A stretch of 64,000 bases of DNA from Cyclina sinensis (taxonomy: Eukaryota; Mollusca; Bivalvia; Venerida; Veneridae): NCBI GenBank assembly GCA_012932295.1, contig JAAONU010000011.1:47122352-47186351 (forward strand), written 5' to 3'. Below are positions 61,543-64,000 of the stretch, piece after piece (position 1 is the stretch's first letter; each line of letters starts with the position of its first letter). A model generated the notes under the pieces. That model had not been told where the DNA came from, did not search any database, and saw only the letters and a list, made by a program, of their open reading frames with translations. Both the position numbers and the translations under genes were made by a program.

Positions 61543-63276
61543 TCTCTGTTAAATCTCAAAGACCGAATTGTCTACCGGTCACTTTGGACAAGTCTTTTAA
61601 TTATTCATATGGGTAGTGTTAAAAAAACCTACTGATTGAAAAGGAGACATTGCAGACGATCAATAGACTGAGCGGATTTCAGAACGGCGGAAACAATTGC
61701 CTTGTGAATGATATAGGTTAAAACAAAACTTGCAATCCGTTTCAAACCTAACTTCTATTTACGATCCAGACGTTATGTACGTAAATGTTCAGGGGTATTT
61801 TTATATCATTTTTATGACGAATTCTAAATCATTTGTAGCATGCAGTTCGCAGAAATTTCTGACAATACAGTTAAGCTGTCTTCGGTATATATGTCTTATG
61901 GCCAACTGAAAGCGTTATTATATCAACAATATCTACACAACAATTAAGTTACTGCAAATTCCAGGAAACACGAAACAAACTTCCAAAGATATATAAGTTA
62001 TAAGACGGGCAAAATATTATTGATAGAATAACAAGGATATATTTTGGCACTGGAATGCCTGACTTTCGGTTTAAAAGAAAAAAATACAATACAAATAAGC
62101 TTTTCCTGTATAAACGAGTTCATTTCTTCCCCCTGAGTGAAAGTTTGTGTGAAGAACATGGACAGGCATACATACTAAGTACACAAACAATTTGGATATT
62201 AGAAAAAAAGTCTAAGTTTACATGTACCTGTTTACATGGCCACGTATCTAATATATGATGATATTTTTTCATGGTGTTTATGCCGCAGGAATATAATCTA
62301 TAGAGCCTTTTTAAGGTACTTCCTTCTCTTTTTTCAGTGGTGGTAAATGAAAATTTCAGAACACATAATTCTTAAATACATCGTCAGCATTATTCTGTCC
62401 AAACCCCAAGCTTTATTTTGGTATCAAGCAATAATCATTTTTGCATGAAAAGCTAGATAGAAAATTCCATTAGTTTAAATCCTTTCCAATTTTCTGTTAT
62501 TCATACTTTAATTTTTAATGATAGTGGAAAATTAAAGCGAAGAATTTCTTTGACATTAATTGATAATCTTGTCAAACTTCCCCCAGACCAATTCAATTTA
62601 AGACCGAAAAATGACATCTTAAAAGATATTTAAGCCTGCAATGGGAAATCTGGCACATTTTCATTTTCTCATTGCCCCCAGTATGTATTCTTTTAACTGA
62701 TATATTGTTTTCTACTGAGACATAATGGCTTTTGTTACAGCCAGCAATTTAACAGTGGTCTTCGTCGTAGAAAATCTTTACCAGTTTGGAATTTTAAAAT
62801 TCTATCATCAGGAGGGTTACAATTCCGTTACACTTCATATCCGTGATAATAAAGCTTTCATTAGAAAAAAACAAACTATGACCTTTTTTCCAATCCACAA
62901 ACAGCAATGTAACAATTGCAAGGGCGTTGTCTCTTTGGGTCACAATTATGTTTTCTTGCTTGTGAAAAGGGACGCTGGAGAACATTAGTGACTGTCTGAA
63001 ATGTACAAATTCTAAAAGTGTATTTCTTATTCAACTGCAAGGTCAGTCGAAACACCTCGGTCATGAAGGCTACGCCTCATGAGGTGTTGATAGAGATACC
63101 CGAGGTGTTCTAATTGATGCACGGCTTTGATTTAGAATACAAGACAAGTTGACGCCATAGATGTTTACACATACATGCCTTTCACACAATATAAGTGGAA
63201 TTGCTTCATTGAAGTAAAGGGTGTTGGTGTATGAACTGTTGATTGATGTATAATTAAGCTTTATTTATTGTGGTCA

Positions 63277-63391
63277 GGACCGTCTTGACTTTTCCTGGCG
63301 TATTTTGACGGATTGCACTGTCACGGAAAGCATTTTTACAAAAAGGTTATGTCGACTGTGTCATTTATATTATCTCAAAAACAAAAAAGGA
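63277..63391. other. Short spacer between duplication copy 2 and the terminal array
   Basis: Non-repeated sequence of about 115 bp. Its right part, TCATTTATATTATC, recurs at the end of copy 1. Confidence 0.5.
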
Positions 63392-64000
63392 ATGTATGAC
63401 TGAAGCTCATCTCCAGGTGTTCTAATGTAGTTTGATGTATGACTGAAGTTCAACACCAGGTGTTCTAATGTAGTTTAATGTATGACTGCAGCTCAACACC
63501 AGGTGTTCTAATATAGTTTAATGTATGACTGAAGCTCAACATCAGGTGTTCTTATGTAGTTTTATGTATGACTGAAGCTCAACATCAGGTGTTCTAATGC
63601 AGTTTGATGTATGACTGAAGCTCAACATCAGGTGTTCTAATGTAGTTTGATGTATGACTGCAGCTAAACATCAGGTGTTTGAATGTAGATTGATGTATGA
63701 CTGAAGCTCAACTCTAAGTGTTCTAATGTAGATTGATGTATGGCTGAAGCTCAACTCTAGGCGTTCTTATGTAGATTGATGTATGACTGAAGCTCACATC
63801 TAGGTGTTCTAATGTAGTTTGATGTATGACTGAAGCTCAACACCAGGTATTCTCATGTAGTTTGTTGTATAACTGAAGCTTATCTCAAGGTGTTCTAATG
63901 TAGTTTGATGTGTGACTGAAGCTCAACATCAGGTGTTCTAAAGTAGTTTGATGTATGACTGAAGCTCAACATCAGGTGTTCTAATGTAGTTTGATGTATG
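63392..64000. repeat. 43-bp tandem array running off the right edge
   Basis: About 14 units of TGTATGACTGAAGCTCAACA followed by CAGGTGTTCTAATGTAGTTT and three bases. Variation is mainly at one short internal segment (CATCTCC, CAACACC, CAACATC). The array continues past the window. Confidence 0.92.

Larger units (their letters stand above)
52137..63276 (+). repeat. Tandem duplication, copy 2 (11.1 kb)
   Basis: Collinear with 42447-52117. It is longer mainly because of the foldback insertion at 53997-54684, the 46-bp array at 61037-61542, and extra blocks at about 52345-52420, 53923-53984, 54700-54790, 56533-56637 and 56876-57008 that are absent from copy 1. A poly-G run of 17 lies at 52618-52634. 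The sequence after it (63277-63373) ends in TCATTTATATTATC, which also follows copy 1 at 52116-52129, so copy 1 may have lost about 85 bp at its end. Confidence 0.9.

Noticed and set aside
62725..62988. 87-codon frame starting MAFVTASNLT, shared in its first part with 51548
   Set aside because: The frame ends differ between copies because of an indel, and there is no recognisable domain or start context.
42447..63276. The 10-kb unit as a large DNA transposon such as a Maverick or Helitron
   Set aside because: No terminal inverted repeats, integrase, polymerase or helicase motifs were seen, and the copies are directly adjacent.

Overview
The window looks like nuclear DNA of a lophotrochozoan animal, most likely a bivalve mollusc. 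It is AT-rich, its genes have several short exons with GT-AG introns, and it is crowded with repeat types I associate with bivalve genomes: Tc1-like elements, an element flanked by a TTTAGCTCACCTGAGC-type terminus, an element with minisatellite core built on a TGACCTTGACCTT motif, TTAA MITEs and tRNA-derived SINEs. The species assignment is inference; no marker gene identifies it.

The left 31 kb holds the genes. A partial LRRC57 gene (1-903, minus) lies head to head with a complete five-exon NTPCR gene (1044-4369, plus), with about 140 bp between the start codons. A single-exon gene of unknown function follows (8289-9563, plus; 424 aa, basic, rich in R-x-x-S/T sites). Next comes a cluster of four calmodulin-like genes, called A to D here: A (9986-13441, minus, 156 aa), B (15635-17934, minus, 152 aa), C (18342-23242, plus, 149 aa) and D (24410-31238, minus, 149 aa). 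I assembled all four exon by exon. Each reads through in frame from start to stop and keeps the ancestral calmodulin intron next to the initiator ATG. B has four intact EF-hand loops. A, C and D have lost key calcium ligands in different hands, and D has lost loop 2 outright. B and C share a 407-bp divergent intergenic region.

From 31 kb rightward I recognise only mobile and repeated DNA: a Tc1 fragment (32.4-32.75 kb), a 5'-truncated non-LTR retrotransposon with a tetranucleotide tail (34.55-36.71 kb), and three full-length but broken Tc1/mariner elements in a row (37.6-42.4 kb), two of them the same family in inverted orientation. A tandem duplication of a 10-kb unit follows (42.45-52.12 kb and 52.14-63.28 kb) in which I find no recognisable gene. 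The two copies differ by a 688-bp foldback insertion with six iterons in each terminus, by a 46-bp repeat grown from one to eleven copies with a trimeric higher-order pattern, and by the length of a 22-bp array. A 43-bp tandem array runs off the right edge.

LRRC57 and NTPCR are conserved housekeeping-type genes. The calmodulin-like cluster is the most biologically interesting coding part, a set of calcium sensors that seem to have diverged in which EF-hands still bind calcium. The duplicated 10-kb unit with its foldback insertion is the most interesting non-coding part.
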